Shown: positions 24,109 to 37,300, numbered from the stretch's first letter. The stretch: DNA of 64,000 nucleotides from Rattus norvegicus (GCF_036323735.1 NC_086024.1:72442924-72506923), one strand, 5' to 3'. Notes: a model not told the origin generated them from the letters alone. Numbers and translations: made by a program.

Positions 24109-25565
24109 CCAAAATATATCCAAATCTTTTTGAAGCAAGAAATATTTTAAGAGTAATAAATTTAGCTGAAAATAAAATATAATCTTTAACTAAAATTTCT
24201 TTTTACTGATTTGGGTTGAAGAGGATGAGTACTCTGAAAAGAAGGTTCATATTCCATGACTGCCTCATGTCCTGTTTTTCCTGATTTAGTTCTGTTGCCT
24301 TGCATTCTTTCTTTGGCTTCCTCTTGCTCTAGTAATAGTCTTTCTGAATAAAGCTGAATTTATGAGCTCTTTCTCCATCAACACAAAATTAGGAGAAAAG
24401 TGTGATGACCTATAAATTTTATTTTACTGATTGATTTTACACATTTGATTTAAAGTTCAAGGATCACTGAGAACAGCATATGATCTGGGTTAGCCATTCC
24501 TCTAAAATGTGGTGCTAAGATTACTGTCAATGAGAAATAGAGGGTGACACCCCTTGGTCTGCAGAGGCATCACCTTTAAACTTCCTTGATGATTACTGAA
24601 GGTAGCAGCTTTGAGATTTCTCATAGAGGTCCATGTTAAGAGCTTGGTTTCTGCTCTGTATTGTTGATTATGGAGTACTTGGTAATTCTACTTGAAACCA
24701 GAAATGACACCACCCTGTCATTGTAGAATTAAAACAAATCTCCAAAATTTCCCAAATATCACCCAGTACCAAAATCACTGGCACTTTATAAACTAGAATG
24801 AAATAGCACAGCTACTAAAAGAATCACAAGACTTTGTAAGCATGTCAACACATTTTTGGGAATAGATAATTATGAATGACTTTTTAATGAATTAAGACAA
24901 AGAGCAGAATGTATTGAAGATTCAACACAATTTCACATTTTCGAAGAGATCTGAATTATAGTGTGGTACCTTGTAGAACTATCTCTAGTAGCTGGCTTGA
25001 TTGGCTGGTTCACTAGGACTCACTTTCAGGGCATAGAAGAAGAAATGTAAAGTTATGAAGACTAGAAAGTTGAGGCAGCTGTGTCATGTATAATCTGTAT
25101 TCTCATTTCCTACTACATTACATGAGAAGCCACAGGCTTTCCTTCCACCCAGGGATTGATGTTAATGAAAGGAGGGTCTACATATTCAAAAATACCTATG
25201 GTTGGTTTCCTTTCCTTTATAAGCCAAGTGAGAAAAGAAAGGTGGGCAACACATAGAAGACTTTTTTAATCTACAGGGATCTTTGATTGAGGCTAATTAA
25301 TTACATACCCTACAATCTCTAAGAATAAAATAGGTAGTCTACTAGATTGTTTCTTGACTAAGGGTAAAAAATAAATCTAGTGTTAGAAATCCTGACTTGA
25401 GTGATCATGATCTCCCTCCTATCTTCAAGTGCTAATTGCTCAGGCCCAGAAGCCTTTGATGGGAAAGAAAATAGGACCTGTTGAACAAGGTGTCAAAGAG
25501 TGGTGCAAGTTTACACAGTGCATCTTCCTGTACTTTGTCCCCTGAAGGACAAAACAGCAAATAAA

Positions 25566-25627
25566 TAAGTGTGTATATGTATGTGTACGTGTGTATTTGT
25601 GTGTATATATGTGTATGTGTGTCTATA
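25566..25627. repeat. Imperfect TG/TATG-rich simple repeat
   Basis: Alternating purine-pyrimidine sequence with TG, TATG and TACG units. Confidence 0.8.
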
Positions 25628-26762
25628 CTTTGTGAAACTTTACTTCTTTTGTTTCTAGCACAGAAGTAGCATTTCTTTTCTGGCTGTTGGTGGAGTCACT
25701 CCTCTAGGACATCTACATTTGTCATCATATTGCCCTTTTGGTCTCAAGACCACACAAATACATTTGGTAATTCTCATGCTGTCTTCTCCTTCAACACCTG
25801 TATCTTCTTCAGTGAAAGAAAGTTCCGTGCATTTTAGAGCTCAAGTTATTATATTCTACTCGCTTGAATGAGGTTCTGCTTTGCTTTCCTTATTTGAAGG
25901 TCTTTAATGTTAATCACATCTGAAAAATTCTTCTGCATATTAAAAGTAGCACAGTCACAGGCGATAGATGTTGAGGTGACTCTGTCTCCCCAAGGTCAAA
26001 CTTAACCCTTCTTTTTTTGAATATAGATACTTTTCAGTGATTCCAGGATAACACAAAAGTTACAGCAGATGAATGATTTTCAGAACTCACATGTTTTTGC
26101 TCTTGCTAAGCATATGGCAAAGGAGTAAAGCCAAACTCCTAGTCAGGTGGCAAAACAGATATTTACAGCAGGTGATGTGGTAGAATGCTAATGCTACACA
26201 GACCTTTGATTTCAAGTGCTTCTAGAAGTATGACATTAGAGATTAAAAACCTGGATGAAAAAAAATGTGGAAGAAACAATTGGCCTATCTTGAAAATGCA
26301 AGGGAGAAACATTGTATTTTGGCAACTATGCATTTAGTCTACAAACAGTGAGTCCAAACTGGAATAGAAGTCAGTTGATATGAAAAGAATAATTTATCAA
26401 AAGACACATTTTAACAAATCATATGGCTGAAAAACTCTGGATGTTCTTAGGAATAATGTGAAGGCATAGAATTCTGTTGACAAAAGAATGAATGTGAAGC
26501 TCCTGGAAAAATAAAATGCTCTGAAAAGTAATTGCTTGAATATACAATGAAGTAGAACAAATTGTAACTTGAGCAATTATTGTTATTGTATCCCTTCATT
26601 ATTCACACAGGTTACTGGGAGCTGCTGAGCATTCATTGGAGGACAGCCTCTTACTCAACACGAATATAGTAGAATAGCATAAATATCTTTAAATTTTCAT
26701 TCTACATTACTTGACTTTCCTAAAACGACTTTATCGGTTGAAGTGCTAATCTTTTAAAAATG

Positions 26763-26886
26763 TTAAGTATAGGGTTAAACAGATGACTTATAGAGTAAAG
26801 AATTTGCCACACAAGTGGAAGACCTGGGTTTGGATTGTCAGAACACACATTGGGCTGATGTGGTAGAATCCATCTGTAATCCCAGT
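26763..26886 (+). mobile_element. B3/B2-type SINE, 3' end covered by L1
   Basis: 'gggttaaacagatgacttat', 'gaatttgccacacaagtgga', 'gacctgggtttggattgtca' and 'tggtagaatccatctgtaat' followed by 'cccag' match the B3/B2 plan. The SINE stops where the T-rich L1 3' end begins, so an L1 probably inserted into it. Confidence 0.65.
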
Positions 26887-26887
26887 C

Positions 26888-26932
26888 CTTTTTTTTTTTA
26901 AATTGGATATCTTTTTTTTAATTGGATTTTTT
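26888..26932 (-). mobile_element. L1-B poly(A) tail remnant plus L1-A target site
   Basis: T-rich on the plus strand. This is the tail side of L1-B, whose 3' UTR resumes at 33,619. The last 15 bp (26,918-26,932, 'ttaattggatttttt') are the left TSD of L1-A and recur at 33,604-33,618. Confidence 0.75.
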
Positions 26933-27645
26933 TTTATTAACTTGAGTATTTCTTATAAACATTTCAAGTGTTATTCCCTTTCCCGGTTTCCGGGCAAACA
27001 TCCCCCTTCCCCCCTCCCCTTCCATATGGGTGTTCCCCTCCCAACCCTCCTCCCATTTCCGCCCTCCACCCATAGTCTGGTTCACTGGGGGTTCAGTCTT
27101 AGCAGGACCCAGGGCTTCCCCTTCCACTGGTGCTCTTACTAGGATATTCATTGCTACCTATGGGGTTAGAGTCCAGGGTCAGTCCATGTATAGTCTTTAG
27201 GTAGTGGCTTAGTCCCTGGAAGCTCTGGTTGCTTGACATTGTTGTACTTTTGGGGTCTCGAGCCCCTTCAAGCTCTTCCAGTTCTTTCTCTGATTCCTTC
27301 AACGGGGGACCTATTCTCAGTACAGTGGTTTGCTGCTGGCATTCACCTCTGTATTTGCTGTATTCTGGCTGTGTCTCTCAGGAGCGATCTACATCCGGCT
27401 CCTGTCGGTCTGCACTTCTTTGCTTCATCCAGCTTGTCTAATTGGGTGGCTGTATATGTATGGGCCACATGTGGGGCAGGCTCTGAATGGGTGTTCCTTC
27501 AGTCTCTGTTTTAATCTTTGCCTCTCCCTTCCCTGCCAAGGGTATTCTTTTTCCTCATTTAAAGAAGGAGTGAAGCATTCACATTTTGATCATCCGTCTT
27601 GAGTTTCGTTTGTTCTAGGGATCTAGGGTAATTCAAGCATTTGGG
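26933..27645 (-). other. L1-A 3' UTR with polypurine tract
   Basis: About 710 bp between the ORF2 stop and the tail. Near the tail the plus strand shows 'cccccttcccccctcccctt' and related C-runs (about 26,998-27,070), so the L1 RNA strand carries G-runs able in principle to form G-quadruplexes, a known trait of L1 3' UTRs. The 70-93-codon frames here are chance. Confidence 0.85.
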
Positions 27646-30600
27646 CTAATAGCCACTTATCAATGAGTGCATACCATGTATGTCTTTCTGTGATTGGGTT
27701 AGCTCAGTCAGGATGATATTTTCCAGTTCCAACCATTTGCCTACGAATTTCATAAACTCGTTGTTTTTGATAGCTGAGTAATATTCCATTGTGTAGATGT
27801 ACCACATTTTCTGTATCCATTCCTCTGTTGAAGGGGATCTGGGTTCTTTCCAGTTTCTGGCTATTATAAATAAGGATGCTATGAACATAGTGGAGCACGT
27901 GTCTCTTTTATATGTTGAGGCATCTTTTGGGTACATGCCCAAGAGAGGTATAGCTGGATCCTCAGGCAGTTCAATGTCCAATTTTCTGAGGAACCTCCAG
28001 ACTGATTTCCAGAATGGTTTTACCAGTCTGCAATCCCACCAACAATGGAGGAGTGTTCCTCTTCCTCCACATCCTCGCCAGCATCTGCTGTCACCTGAGT
28101 TTTTGATCTTAGCCATTCTCACTGGTGTGAGGTGAAATCTCAGGGTTGTTTTGATTTGCATTTCCCTTATGACTAAAGATGTTGAACATTTCTTTAGGTG
28201 TTTCTCAGCCATTCGGCATTCCTCAGCTGTGAATTCTTTGTTTAGCTCTGAACCCCATTTTTTTAATAGGGTTATTTGTTTCCCTGCGGTCTAACTTCTT
28301 GAGTTCTTTGTATATTTTGGATATAAGGCCTCTATCTGTTGTAGGATTGGTAAAGATCTTTTCCCAATCTGTTGGTTGCCGTTTTGTCCTAACCACAGTG
28401 TCCTTTGCCTTACAGAAGCTTTGCAGTTTTATGAGATCCCATTTGTCGATTGTTGATCTTAGAGCATAAGCCATTGGTGTTTTGTTCAGGAAATTTTTTC
28501 CAGTGCCCATGTGTTCCAGATGCTTCCCTAGTTTTTCTTCTATTAGTTTGAGTGTGTCTGGTTTGATGTGGAGGTCCTTGATCCACTTGGACTTAAGCTT
28601 TGTACAGGGTGATAAGGATGGATCGATCTGCATTCTTCTACATGTTGCCCTCCAGTTGAACCAGCACCATTTGCTGAAAATGCTATCTTTTTTCCATTGG
28701 ATGGTCTTGGCTCCTTTGTCAAAAATCAAGTGACCATAGGTGTGTGGATTCATTTCTGGGTCTTCAATTCTATTCCATTGGTCTATCTGTCTGTCTCTGT
28801 ACCAATACCATGCAGTTTTTATCACTATTGCTCTGTAATACTGCTTGAGTTCAGGGATAGTGATTCCCCCTGATGTCCTTTTATTGTTGAGGATAGCTTT
28901 AGCTATCCTGGGTTTTTTGTTATTCCAGATGAATTTGCAAATTGTTCTGTCTACCTTTTTGAAGAATTGGATTGGTATTTTGATGGGGATTGCATTGAAT
29001 CTGTAGATTGCTTTTGGTAAAATGGCCATTTTTACTATATTAATCCTGCCAATCCATGAGCATGGGAGATCTTTCCATCTTCTGAGGTCTTCTTCAATTT
29101 CTTTCTTCAGTGTCTTGAAGTTCTTATTGTACAAATCTTTTACTTGCTTGGTTAAAGTCACACCGAGGTACTTTATATTATTTGGGTCTATTATGAAGCG
29201 TGTCGTTTCCCTAATTTCTTTCTCGGCTTGTTTCTCTTTTGTATAGAGGAAGGCAACTGATTTATTTGAGTTAATTTTATACCCAGCCACTTTGCTGAAG
29301 TTGTTTATCAGCTTTAGTAGTTCTCTGGTGGAACTTTTGGGATCACTATAATATACTATCATGTCATCTGCAAAAAGGGATATTTTGACTTCTTCTTTTC
29401 TGATCTGTATCCCCTTGATCTCCTTTTGTTGTCTGATTGCTCTGGCTAGAACTTCAAGAACTATATTGAATAAGTAGGGAGAGAGTAGGCAGCCTTGTCT
29501 AGTCCCAGATATTAGTGTGATTGCTTCAAGTTTCTCTCCATTTAGTTTAATGTTAGCAACTGGTTTGCTGTATATGGCTTTTACTATGTTTAGGTATGGG
29601 CCTTGAATTCCTATTCTTTCCAGGACTTTTATCATGAAGGGGTGTTGAATTTTGTCAAATGCTTTCTCAGCATCTAATGAAATGATCATGTGGTTCTGTT
29701 CTTTCAGTTTGTTTATATAATGGATCACGTTGATGGTTTTCCGTATATTAAACCATCCCTGCATGCCTGGGATGAAGCCTACTTGATCATGGTGGATGAT
29801 TGTTTTGATGTGCTCTTGAATTCGGTTTGCCAGAATTTTATTGAGTATTTTTGCGTCGATATTCATAAGGGAAATTGGTCTGAAGTTCTCTTTCTTTGTT
29901 GTGTCTTTGTGTGGTTTAGGTATAAGAGTAATTGTAGATTCGTAGAAGGAATTCGGTAGGACTCCATCTGTTTCAATTTTGTGGAATAGTTTGGATAATA
30001 TTGGTATGAGGTCTTTTATGAAGTTTTCATAGAATTCTGCACTAAACCCATCTGGACCTGGGCTCTTTTTGGTTGGGAGACCTTTAATGACTGCTTCTAT
30101 TTCCTTAGGAGTTATGGGGTTGTTTAACTGGTTTATCTGTTCCTGATTTAACTTCGGTACCTGGTATCTGTCTAGGAAATTGTCCATTTCCTGAAGATTT
30201 TCAAATTTTGTTGAATATAGGTTTTTATAGTAAGATCTGATGATTTTTTGAATTTCCTCTGAATCTGTAGTTATGTCTCCCTTTTCATTTCTGATTTTGT
30301 TAATTTGGACACACTCTCTGTGTCCTCTCGTTAGTCTGGCTAACGGTTTATCTATCTTGTTGATTTTTTCAAAGAACCAACTTTGGGTTCTGTTGATTCT
30401 TTCTATGTTCCTTTTTGTTTCTACTTGATTGATTTCAGCTCTGAGTTTGATTATTTCCTGCCTTCTACTCCTCCTGGGTGTATTTGCTTCTTTTTGTTCT
30501 AGAGCTTTTAGGTGTGCTGTCAAGCTGCTGACATATGCTCTTTCCTGTTTCTTTCTGCAGGCACTCAGCGCTATGAGTTTTCCTCTTAGCACAGCTTTCA

Positions 30601-31473
30601 TTGTGTCCCATAAGTTTGGGTATGTTGTACCTTCATTTTCATTAAATTCTAAAAAGTTTTTAATTTCTTTCTTTATTTCTTCCTTGACCAGGTTATCATT
30701 GAGTAGAGCATTGTTCAATTTCCACGTATATGTGGGCATTCTTCCCTTATTGTTATTGAAGACCAGTTTTAGGCCTGGTGGTCCGATAGCACGCATGGGA
30801 TTATTTCTATCTTTCTGTACCTGTTGAGGCCCGTTTTTTGACCAATTATATGGTCAATTTTGGAGAAAGTACCATGAGGAGCTGAGAAGAAGGTATATCC
30901 TTTTGCTTTAGGATAGAATGTTCTATAAATATCCGTTAAGTCCATTTGGCTCATGACTTCTCTTAGTCTCTTGACATCACTGTTTAATTTCTGTTTCCAT
31001 GATCTGTCCATTGATGAGAGTGGGGTGTTGAAATCTCCCACTATTATTGTGTGAGGTGCAATGTGTGTTTTGAGCTTTAGTAAGGTTTCTTTTACGTATG
31101 TAGGTGCCCTTGTATTTGGGGCATAGATATTTAGGATTGAGAGTTCATCTTGGTGGATTTTTCCTTTGATGAATATGAAGTGTCCTTCCTTATCTTTTTT
31201 GATGACTTTTAGTTGGAAATTGATTTTATTTGATATTAGAATGGCTACTCCAGCTTGCTTCTTCTGACCATTTGCTTGGAAAGTTGTTTTCCAGCCTTTC
31301 ACTCTGAGGTGGTGTCTGTCTTTGTCTCTGAGGTGTGTTTCCTGTAGGCAGCAGAATGCAGGGTCCTCGTTGCATATCCAGTTTGTTAATCTATGTCTTT
31401 TTATTGGGGAGTTGAGGCCATTGATATTGAGAGATATTAAGGAATAGTGATTATTGCTTCCCGTTATATTCAT
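27646..31473 (-). pseudogene. ORF2: L1-A ORF2 (endonuclease/reverse transcriptase), two frameshifts
   Basis: Encodes the L1 enzyme that nicks target DNA and reverse-transcribes L1 RNA in the nucleus. The frame is split in three. 31,473-30,769 carries the apurinic-type endonuclease with 'SLNINGLNSPIKRHRL', 'QETHL', 'VGDFN' and 'SKIDHIIG'. 30,796-28,223 carries the reverse transcriptase with 'SPGPDGFSAEFY', 'SGTRQGC' and FADD (codons at about 29,363-29,374). 28,212-27,646 carries the C-terminal Cys-X3-Cys-X7-His-X4-Cys region. The first break is a missing base between 30,775 and 30,776, compared with 'aggccgtggtgg' in L1-C, at the endonuclease/RT linker. The second is an oligo-A of 7 instead of 6 (28,258-28,264). 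The start ATG at 31,473 matches L1-C, 59 bp after the ORF1 stop. No full-length protein is possible. Confidence 0.95.
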
Positions 31474-31532
31474 ATTTGGATGTCAGGTTATGTTTGTGTG
31501 CTTTCATTCTCTTTATTTTGTTGCCAAGACGA

Positions 31533-32654
31533 TTAGTTTCTTGCTTCTTCTAGGGTATACCTTGCCTCCTTATGTTGGGCTTTACCATTTATTATCCTCT
31601 GTAGTGCTGGATTTGTAGAAAGATATTGTGTAAATTTGGTTTTGTCATGGAATATCTTGGTTTCTCCATCAATGTTAATTGAGAGTTTTGCTGGATACAG
31701 TAACCTGGGCTGGCATTTGTGTTCTCTTAGGGTCTGTATGACATCAGTCCAGGATCTTCTGGCCTTCATAGTTTCTGGCGAGAAGACTGGTGTGATTCTG
31801 ATAGGTCTGCCTTTATATGTTCCTTGACCTTTTTCCCTTACTGCTTTTAATATTCTTTCTTTATTTTGTGCGTTTGGTGTTTTGACAATTATGTGACGGG
31901 AGGTGTTTCTTTTCTGGTCCAATCTATTTGGAGTTCTGTAGGCTTCTTGTATGTCTATGGGTATCTCTTTTTTTAGGTTAGGGAAGTTTTCTTCTATGAT
32001 TTTGTTGAAGATATTTACTGGTCCTTTGAGCTGGGAGTCTTCACTCTCTTCTATACCTATTATCCTTAGGTTTGATCTTCTCATTGAGTCCTGGATTTCC
32101 TGTATGTTGTGGACCAGTAGCTTTTTCCGCTTTACATTATCTTTGACAGTTGAGTCAATGATTTCTATGGAATCTTCTGCTCCTGAGATTCTCTCTTCCA
32201 TCTCTTGTATTCTGTTGGTGAAGCTTGTATCTACAGCTCCTTGTCTCTTCTATTGGTTTTCTATATCCAGGGTTGTTTCCATGTGTTCTTTCTTGATTGC
32301 TTCTATTTCCATTTTCAATTCCTTCAACTGTTTGATTGTGTTTTCCTGGAATTCTTTCAGGGATTTTTGTGTCTCCTCTCTATGGGCTTCTACTTGTTTA
32401 TTTATGTTTTCCTGGAATTATTTCAGGCATTTTTGCGATTCCTCTCTGTAGGCTTCTACTTGTTCTCTAAGGGAGTTCTTCACGTCTTTCTTGAAGTCCT
32501 CCAGCATCATGATCAAAAATGATTTTGAAACTAGATCTTGCTTTTCTGGTGTGTTTGGATATTCCATGTTTGTTTTGATGGGAGAATTGGGTTCCGATGG
32601 TGCCATGTAGTCTTGGTTTCTGTTGCTTGGGTTCCTGCGCTTGCCTCTCGCCAT
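31533..32654 (-). pseudogene. ORF1: L1-A ORF1 (RNA-binding chaperone), two stop codons
   Basis: Encodes the L1 ORF1 protein, a coiled-coil trimer with RRM and C-terminal domains that coats L1 RNA. The frame spans 374 codons but holds two in-frame stops: TAA at 32,418-32,420 (a GAA in L1-C) and TAG at 32,250-32,252 (an AAG in L1-C). The two readable parts are 78 and 222 codons. The N-terminus is basic (MARGKRRNPSNRNQ). The coiled coil carries a direct 66-bp repeat (32,340-32,405 and 32,406-32,471), 22 codons per unit, which L1-C lacks. The C-terminal half keeps 'RPIRITPVFSPETMKARRSW' and 'QPRLLYPAKLSI'. It starts immediately after the 5' UTR. Confidence 0.93.
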
Positions 32655-33603
32655 CAGACTATCTCTAGTGTTATTTTGTTCTGCTATTTCTGACAGTGGC
32701 TAGACTGTCCTATAAGCCTTTGTGTCAGGAGTGCTGTAGACCTGTTTTCCTCTCTTTGTCAGAGTGTCAAAGGCAGCTTTGGGGACAGAGTGTTCTGCTT
32801 TCGGGCATGTAGTTTTTCCTCTCTACAGGTCTTGAGCTGTTCCTGTGGGCCTGTGTCTTGAGTTCACCAGGCAGCTTTCTTGCAGCAGAAAATTTGGTCT
32901 TACCTGTGGTCCTGAGGCTCAAGTTCGCTCGTGGGGTGCTGCCCACGGGCTCTCTGCAGTGGCAGCAACCAGGAAGATCTGTGCCGCCCCTTCCGGGAGC
33001 TTCAGTGCACCAGGGTTCCAGATGGTCTTTGGCTTTTTCCTCTGGCGTCCGAGATGTGTGTGCAGAGAGCAGTCTCTTCTGGTTTCCCAGGCTTGTCTGC
33101 CTCTCTGAAGGTTTAGCTCTCCCTCCCATGGGATTTGATTGCAGAGAACTGTTTATCAGGTCTGTTTCCTTCAGGTTCTGGCGGTGTCTCAGGCAGGGGT
33201 CCTGCCGCTCCTGGACCCTCCCCCACGGGAGCCCAGAGGCCTTATACAGTTTCCTCTTGGGCCAGGGATGTGGGCAGGGGTGAGCAGTGTTGGTGGTCTC
33301 TTCTGCCCTGCAGCCTCAGGAGTGCCCACCTGACCAGGCGGTTGGGTCTCTCTCTCTCATGGGGTCTGGGAGTAGAGAGCTGCTGTGGGCCGGGATCCGC
33401 GGGTGTGGGACTTCCGGTAAACACAGAAGGTGCCCGGTCCTAGAGGAATTCTGCTTCCGTGTGTCCCAAGCTCACCAGGCAGCTTTCTTGCAGCAGATAA
33501 GTTGGTCTTACCTGTGGTCCTGAGGCTCAAGTTCGCTCGTGGGGTGCTGCCCAAGGGCTCTCTGCAGAGGCAGCAACCAGGAAGACCTGTGCCGCCCCTT
33601 CCC
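32655..33603 (-). promoter_or_regulatory. L1-A 5' UTR / promoter with partial tandem monomers
   Basis: A GC- and CpG-richer stretch forming the internal promoter of L1-A. The segment 33,461-33,603 repeats about 32,853-32,995 at a spacing of 608 bp (for example 'gcagctttcttgcagcag' at 32,871 and 33,479), so there is one full monomer plus a truncated second one. Promoter function is inferred from the known role of rodent L1 monomers. The 60-141-codon frames on the plus strand have no independent support. Confidence 0.85.
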
Positions 33604-33618
33604 TTAATTGGATTTTTT
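33604..33618. repeat. Target-site duplication, right copy (L1-A)
   Basis: 'ttaattggatttttt' equals 26,918-26,932. A T-rich/AA site fits L1 endonuclease preference. Confidence 0.9.
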
Positions 33619-34334
33619 ATTTACATTCAAATGTTATCCACTTTCCCAGTTTCCTGTTCATAATCTCCATATACAATCTCCCCTCCCCCTCCTACTATGA
33701 GGTTGTTCCCCCACCCAAACCCCATCCTTTCCTATTCCCCTGCCTTGACATCGCCCTATACTGGGAGGGCCAGCCTTGGCAAGACCAAAGTCATCTCTGC
33801 CCATTGGTGCCTAACAAAGCTATCCTCTGCTACATATGCAGCTGGAGCCATGGGTCTGTCAATGTGTACTTTCTGGATAGTGGTTTCGTCCCTGGGCACT
33901 CTGTCTGGTTGGTATTGTTGTTCTTATGGGGTTGCAAACACCTTCAGCTCCTTCAGTGCTTTCACTAACTCATTCAATGAGGACCCTTTTATCAGTTCAA
34001 TGGATGGCTTTGAGCATTCACCTCTGTATTTTTCATGCTCTGGCAGAGTTTCTCAAGAGACAACTCTATCAGGCTCCTGTCAGCATGCACTTCTTGGTAT
34101 CAGTAATATTGTCTGGGTTTGGTGGCTGTATGTATATGGGTTAGATCCCTAGATGGGGCAGGCTCTGAATAGCCATTCCTTCAGTCTCTGCTCCAAATAT
34201 TGTTTCCATATCTCCTCCTATGAATACTTTTGTTCCCCCTTTTAAGAAGGACTGAAGCATCCAACATCGGTGGTCATTCTTCTTTAGCTTCATGTGGTAT
34301 GTAGATTGTATTTTGTGTAATCTGAAATTTTGGG
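33619..34334 (-). other. L1-B 3' UTR (older subfamily)
   Basis: Begins with 'atttacattcaaatgttatc' next to the tail and continues through C-rich phrases ('atctcccctccccctcctac'), 'ggtggctgtatgtatatggg' and 'gatggggcaggctctgaata'. It is related to the young 3' UTR only in its ORF2-proximal half and lacks the long G-rich tract of young rat L1. That supports an older subfamily. Confidence 0.75.
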
Positions 34335-37300
34335 CTAATATCCACTTATCAGTGAGTGCATAACAGGTGTGTTTTTTGGTGATTGGTTTACCTTAACTCA
34401 GGATGATATTTTCTAGTTCCATTCATTTGTCTATGAATTTCATGAAGTCATTGTTTTTAATAACCAAACAGTACTCCTTTGGGCAGATGAACCACATTTT
34501 CTGTCTCCATTCCTCTGTTGAAGGACATATGGGTTCTTTCCAGCTTCTGGCTATTATAAATAAGGATGCTATGAACATAGTGGAGCACATGTCTTCGTTG
34601 CATGTGGGAGCATCTTTTGGGAATATGCCCAGAAGTTGTATAACTGGGTCCTCAGGTGGTACAACATCCAATTCTCTGAGGAACCTCCAGACTGATTTCC
34701 AGAGTGGTTGTACAAGCTTGCAATCTGACAAAGAATGGAGGAGTGTTCATCTTTCTCCAATCTTGCCAGCAATTGTTGTCAACTGAGTTTTTGACCTTAG
34801 TCATTCTGACTGCTGTGAGGTGTAATCTCAGAGTTGTTTTGATATGCATTTTCCTGATGGCTAAGGATGTTGAACATTTCTTTAGGTGTTTCTCAGCCAT
34901 TTGGCATTCCTCAGCTGAGAATTCTGTTTATATCTGTGCCCCATTTTTTTTAATAGTTTTACTTGATTCTCTGGAGTCTAACTTCTTGAGTTCTTTTCAT
35001 ATATTGGATTTTAGCTCCTTTTGGGTATAGGATTGGTAGAGATCTTTTCCCAATCTATTGGTAGCTGTTTTGTCCTAAAGACAGTGTTCTTTGCCTTACC
35101 GAAGCTTTGCCATTTTATGAGATCCCATTTGTCGATTCTTGATCTTAGAGCATAAGCCATTGGTGTTTTGTTCAGGAAATTTTCTCCAGTGCCCATGTGT
35201 TCTAGATTCTTCCCCACTTTTTCTTCTATTAGTTTGAAAGTATCTGGTTTGATGTCGAGGTCTTGATCCACTTGGTCTTAAGCTTTCTACAGGGTGATAA
35301 GAATGGATTGATTTGCATTCTTTTACATGCTGACCTCCAGTTGAACCAGCACCATTTGCTAAAAATGCTATCTTTCTTCCATTGGATGGTTTTGGCTCCA
35401 TTGTTGAAGATCAAGTGACCATAGATGTGTGGGTTCATTTCTGGGTCTTCAATTCTATTCCACTGGTCTATCTGCCTGTCTCAGTACCAATAAAATACAG
35501 TTTTTTTGGTTTGTTTGGGTTTTTTTGTTTTTATTTTCGTTTTAATCACTATTGCTCTGTAATACTGCTTGAGTTCAAGGACAGTGATTCCCCCTCAAGT
35601 CCTTTTATTGTTGAGGGTAGTTTTAGCTATCCTGGATTTTTGTTATTCCAAATGAATTTGCAAATTGTTCTGTCTAACTCTATGAAGAATTGGATTGGAA
35701 TTTTGATGGAGATTGCATTGAATCTGTAGATTGCTTTTGGTTAAATGGCCATTTTTACTATATTAATCCTGCGAATCCATGAGCATGGGAGATCTTTCCA
35801 TCTTCTGATATCTTCCTTAATTTCTTCACTGAGACTTGAAGTTTTTATCATACAGATCTTTCAGTTGCTTGTTTAAAGTCACACCGAGGTACTTTATATT
35901 ATTTGGGACTATTATGAAGGGTGTCGTTTCCTTAATTTCTTTCTCAGCTTGCTTCTCTTTTGTGTAAAGGAATGCTACTGATTTATTTGAGTTAACTTTT
36001 ATACCTAGCCACTTTCCTGAAGGTATTTATCAGGTTTAGTAGTTCTCTGGTGGAACTTTTGGGATCACTTAAATATACTATCATATCATCTGCAAATAGT
36101 GATATTTTGACTTCCTCCTTTCTGATCTGTATCCCTTTGATCTCTTTTTGTTGTCTGATTGCTCTGGCTAGGATCTCGAGAACTATATTGAATAAGTAGG
36201 GAGAAAGTGGGCAGCCTTGTCTAGTTCCTGACTTTAGTGGAATTGCTTCAAGTTTCTCTCCATTTAGTATAATGTTAGCTACTGGTTTGCTCTATATGGC
36301 TTTTACTATGTGTAGGTATGGGCCTTGAATTTCTATTCTTTCCAGGACTTTTATCATGAAGGGGTGTTGAATTTTGTCAAATGCTTTCTCAGCATCTAAT
36401 GAAATGATCATGTAGTTTTGTTCTTTCAGTTTTTTTATATAATGGATTACGTTGATGGTTTTCCATAAATTAAACAATCCCTGCATGCCTGGGATGAGCC
36501 TACTTAAACATGGAGGATGATTGTTTTAGTATGTTCTTGGATTCGGTTTGCAAGAATTTTATTGAGTATTTTTGTGTCGATATTCATAAGGGAAATTGGT
36601 CTGAATTCTCTTTGTTGGGTCTTTGTGTGGTTTAGGTATAAGAGTAATTGTGGCTTCATATAAGGAATTCGGTAGCACCATCTGTTTCAATTATTGGAAT
36701 AGTTTGGATAGTATTGGTATAAGGTCTTCTGTGAAGTTCTGATAGAATTCTGCACTGAACCCATCTGGACCTGGGCTCTTTTTGGTTGGTAGACTTTTAA
36801 TGACTGCTTCTATTTCATTAGGAGTTATGGCGTCATTTAAATGGGTTACCTTTTCCTTATTTAACTTTGGTACCTGGTATATGTCTAGGAAATTGTCCAT
36901 TTCTAGCAGATTTTCCAGTTTTGTTGAATATAGGCTTTTGTAGTAGGATCAGATGATTTTTTAAATTCCCTCAGATTCTGTTGTTATGTCTCCCTTTTCA
37001 TTTCTGATTTTGTTAATTTAGACACACTCTGTGTCCTCTGGTTAGTCTGGCTAAGGGATTATCTGTCTTGTTGATTTTCTCAAAGTACCAACTTTTGGTT
37101 CTATTGATTCTTTCTATGATCCTTTTTGTTTCTACTTGGTTGATTTCAGCTCTGAGTTTGATTATTTCCTGCCTTCTACTCCTCCTGGGTGTATTTGCTT
37201 CTTTTTGTTCTAGAGCTTTTAGGTGTGCTGTCAAGCTGCTGACATATGCTCTTTCCTGTTTCTTTCTGCAGGCACTCAGCGCTATGAGTTTTCCTCTTAG

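Larger units (their letters stand above)
21056..26762. other. 5.7 kb with no gene or named repeat
   Basis: AT-rich DNA. The only clear features are two TG-rich microsatellites listed separately and purine-rich runs near 22,245-22,272. No frame longer than 92 codons, none with a domain. Probably unique non-coding sequence. Confidence 0.5.
26933..33603 (-). mobile_element. L1-A: full-length young rat L1
   Basis: A complete 6.67-kb L1 on the minus strand. In element order it has a 5' UTR with about one and a quarter monomers (33,603-32,655), ORF1 (32,654-31,533), a 59-bp spacer, ORF2 (31,473-27,646), a 3' UTR with G-rich tract and a tail. It is bounded by 15-bp TSDs. It inserted at the 3' end of the older L1-B. 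Both ORFs are broken (two stops in ORF1, two frameshifts in ORF2), so it should not be autonomous as sequenced. Confidence 0.95.

Noticed and set aside
32858..33283. 141-codon plus-strand frame in the L1-A 5' UTR, considered as an antisense ORF0-like gene
   Set aside because: Primate ORF0 is a primate-specific feature. I see no start context or conservation beyond the monomer sequence that supports one here.
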